From NCBI RefSeq assembly GCF_000803645.1, contig NZ_CP009122.1:3386501-3450500 (forward strand): a DNA stretch of 64,000 bases. Direction: 5' to 3'. The stretch comes from Sphingopyxis fribergensis (GTDB lineage: Bacteria > Pseudomonadota > Alphaproteobacteria > Sphingomonadales > Sphingomonadaceae). The notes under the pieces are model-generated. The model did not search any database. It worked only from the letters and a program-made list of their open reading frames with translations, and was not told where the DNA came from. The position numbers and the translations under genes are program-made. Position 1 is the first letter of the stretch, and each line of letters opens with the position of its first letter. Positions 62,441 through 64,000 of the stretch are shown piece after piece.

Positions 62441-63940
62441 TTACCGGCTTGCGTACACGACGATCTTCACGCGCTGCCCCGGGGTCAGGCGGCTCGATGC
62501 GGTCAGGCGGTTGAGCACCTGGAACCGTTCCGCCTGATAATTGCTGTACGCCATGCGCCGCGCCAGCGTGGCGACGGTATCGCCGCGCCCGACGGTCACG
62601 ACATCGATCCGCCGCGGCTTGATCGCCGCCGCTTCCGAAGTGCTCAGGCGCCGGACGCTATTGAACATCGAATTGAACACGCCGCTGCCGCCCGCCTGCG
62701 TCAAGGTGACGAAGTGGAACGCGCGCTCACGCGAAAATTCATAGGCGAAGATGGTCACATCGACCTGCCCCGACTGGCTATTCACCCGCGCGGTCGAATA
62801 GGACGCCGGAATGCCGTTCACCGTCGTGCGCTGGATCGCGCCGGGGCTGATCGCGGCATTGCCAGCGATGGCCTTGAAGGCGGCGGCGATATAGGCATTC
62901 ATGTCGCCGCTGTACGGACCGGTCGTGAATTGCGCTTGCCCGCCGTTGCCGCTGACCGACACCGCGTCGGCGCCATTCTGCATTCCGTAACCGTTCGGCA
63001 CCGTGAAGCGCAGCTTGAGGTCGGGGTGCAGGAAATCACGCCCTTCGACCACGCCCTGCGCCGGATCGTCGCCGTAAAGCACATTGTCGACCGAGGCGAG
63101 GAACGCGTCGGCATTGCGCGTCCCGCCGTTGCCGCCCGCGCGGTTCGCCAGCGACTGGGCGTTGCGCACGCGTGAAGCGGGATCGGGGTGAGTGCTCGCC
63201 CATTCGGGGAGCGAACGCGCGTCGCCGCCCGACAGGCGCGCCTCGAGCGTCGTCTGGTTGGCGAGGCTGGTCAGCATCGTCGACAGCGCCAGCGGGTCGT
63301 AACCCGCGCTGCGGAGATATTGGACGCCGAGCTGGTCGGCCTGCAATTCCTGGCTGCGCGAAAAGCCGAGCGTCGCGAGTTGTGCGACCTTCAGCGAATT
63401 ATTCTGGAGCAGTCCGCCGAGCCCGCCGAGCAGTCCGCCATTGTCGCCGATCGCGCCGCCGAGCACCGCGCCGAGCACACCGAGGATCTGGTTGCGCGTC
63501 GCCGCCGACTGGCGCTTCTTGCTGTGCTGCGCCGCGACATGCCCGACCTCGTGCCCCAGCACGCCGGCAAGTTCGGCCTCGTCGTTCATCAGCGCCATCA
63601 GCTGGCGTGTGACATAGACATAGCCGCCGGGGATCGCGAAGGCGTTGTTCACCGGCGAATTGAGCAGGGTGACGGTAAAATCGCTTGCGCTACGCGACAG
63701 TCCCGACTGAACGGCAATATTCTGCCCGACACGGTTCACATAAGCGGCCTGCGGACCATTATAGGCGCCGCCGAATTCGGCCATCAGCTGCGGGTGCGCG
63801 TCGGTACCCTGCTTGCGCTCGGCGGACGAAATGCTCGTCGCGGTCTTGATCGCCTTCAACTGCGCGTCGGCCGCGCCGGTCGCGGCAAGACCGCCCAACG
63901 CCAGCACTGCCGCCAGTTTTTTCCCGGTCTTCCAGCTCAT
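62441..63940 (-). CDS. Secreted M48 family metalloprotease with C-terminal LysM-like domain
   Basis: The 499-residue protein has a signal peptide (KKLAAVLALGGLAATGAADA), then an M48 domain with the zinc motif HEVGHVAAQHSKKR and the third ligand in FSRSQELQADQLGVQYLRSA. A late segment, RIDVVTVGRGDTVATLARRM with LTPGQRVKIV, looks like a LysM-type fold. The layout is like BepA/YfgC periplasmic proteases, which control outer-membrane protein assembly. GGAGG precedes ATG 63940. The middle part (residues about 300-420) has no clear family. Confidence 0.9.
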   Translation of the reverse strand: MSWKTGKKLAAVLALGGLAATGAADAQLKAIKTATSISSAERKQGTDAHPQLMAEFGGAYNGPQAAYVNRVGQNIAVQSGLSRSASDFTVTLLNSPVNNAFAIPGGYVYVTRQLMALMNDEAELAGVLGHEVGHVAAQHSKKRQSAATRNQILGVLGAVLGGAIGDNGGLLGGLGGLLQNNSLKVAQLATLGFSRSQELQADQLGVQYLRSAGYDPLALSTMLTSLANQTTLEARLSGGDARSLPEWASTHPDPASRVRNAQSLANRAGGNGGTRNADAFLASVDNVLYGDDPAQGVVEGRDFLHPDLKLRFTVPNGYGMQNGADAVSVSGNGGQAQFTTGPYSGDMNAYIAAAFKAIAGNAAISPGAIQRTTVNGIPASYSTARVNSQSGQVDVTIFAYEFSRERAFHFVTLTQAGGSGVFNSMFNSVRRLSTSEAAAIKPRRIDVVTVGRGDTVATLARRMAYSNYQAERFQVLNRLTASSRLTPGQRVKIVVYASR

Positions 63941-64000
63941 CGAAATCCTCCCACTACACGCCGTCGCTCAGCGATATCCCCATCACACGACAAGGCAAGC
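63941..64000. other. Right window edge, upstream of the M48 protease gene
   Basis: Sixty bases before the protease start with its ribosome binding site and probably promoter. No coding sequence is seen. Confidence 0.4.

Overview
The window is a GC-rich chromosomal segment of an alphaproteobacterium, most likely a sphingomonad close to Sphingopyxis or Sphingomonas. This placement is an inference from the exopolysaccharide gene set, TAT-exported dehydrogenase subunits, TorF-type porin remnant, Flp pilins and codon use; no rRNA or marker phylogeny was available. Genes are tightly packed, often with ATGA, GTGA or TGATG overlaps. At least four places hold remnants of genes lost by internal deletion.

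Layout. (1) 1-181: the end of a family III CoA-transferase gene. (2) 395-828: a scar joining remnants of a GH97 glycosidase and a LacI regulator. (3) 835-9765: a glycoside-oxidation locus. One minus-strand operon runs from a cytochrome c through TIM-barrel isomerases, an MFS transporter and a DUF1080 protein to a GMC dehydrogenase with its TAT-exported small subunit; a Gfo/Idh/MocA oxidoreductase is divergent from it. (4) 9721-33468: a large exopolysaccharide locus in several alternating operons, with a priming transferase, glycosyltransferases, Wzx, Wzy, Wza and Wzc/BY-kinase functions, sugar nucleotide enzymes (galU, ugd, an epimerase), acetyl- and pyruvyl-transferases and an outer-membrane barrel. 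It also carries an aldehyde-dehydrogenase-like protein lacking its catalytic residues. (5) 33654-34535: a deleted TorF porin and two small membrane proteins. (6) 34619-42548: kdpFABCDE plus a 27-codon membrane ORF in front of kdpF.

(7) 42839-43276: a small unknown gene and the tail of a dipZ-like gene. (8) 43273-50530: a complete five-step histidine utilisation locus (hutC-hutF divergent from hutI-hutH-hutG-hutU), with a perfect GntR/HutC palindrome between the two arms. (9) 50606-52602: an acyl-CoA dehydrogenase and a MaoC/FAS1-like hydratase. (10) 52802-57387: the most interesting region. It encodes three small secreted proteins, a Sec-exported C39 peptidase, an outer-membrane barrel with an N-terminal coiled coil, and a Crp/Fnr regulator. 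The architecture matches the Pseudomonas Fap functional-amyloid system (FapB/C/E-like cargo, FapD peptidase, FapF secretion channel). Two of the cargo proteins carry a double-glycine motif of the type C39 peptidases cut. (11) 57704-64000: a short LuxR-type regulator, a truncated TetR gene, tRNA-Arg(CCU), DUF1178, glutaredoxin, ComF-type phosphoribosyltransferase, a methyltransferase, a Nudix hydrolase, two Flp pilins and an M48 metalloprotease.

How it fits together. The GMC complex probably oxidises glycosides to 3-keto-glycosides in the periplasm and passes electrons to the cytochrome c. DUF1080 and TAT-exported TIM-barrel proteins cleave or isomerise the product, and the MFS protein imports it. 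The EPS locus makes a Wzx/Wzy-type, acylated and pyruvylated polysaccharide. The Fap-like locus could supply a protein fibre for the same matrix. All functions are read from sequence features and remembered family signatures; no database search was possible.
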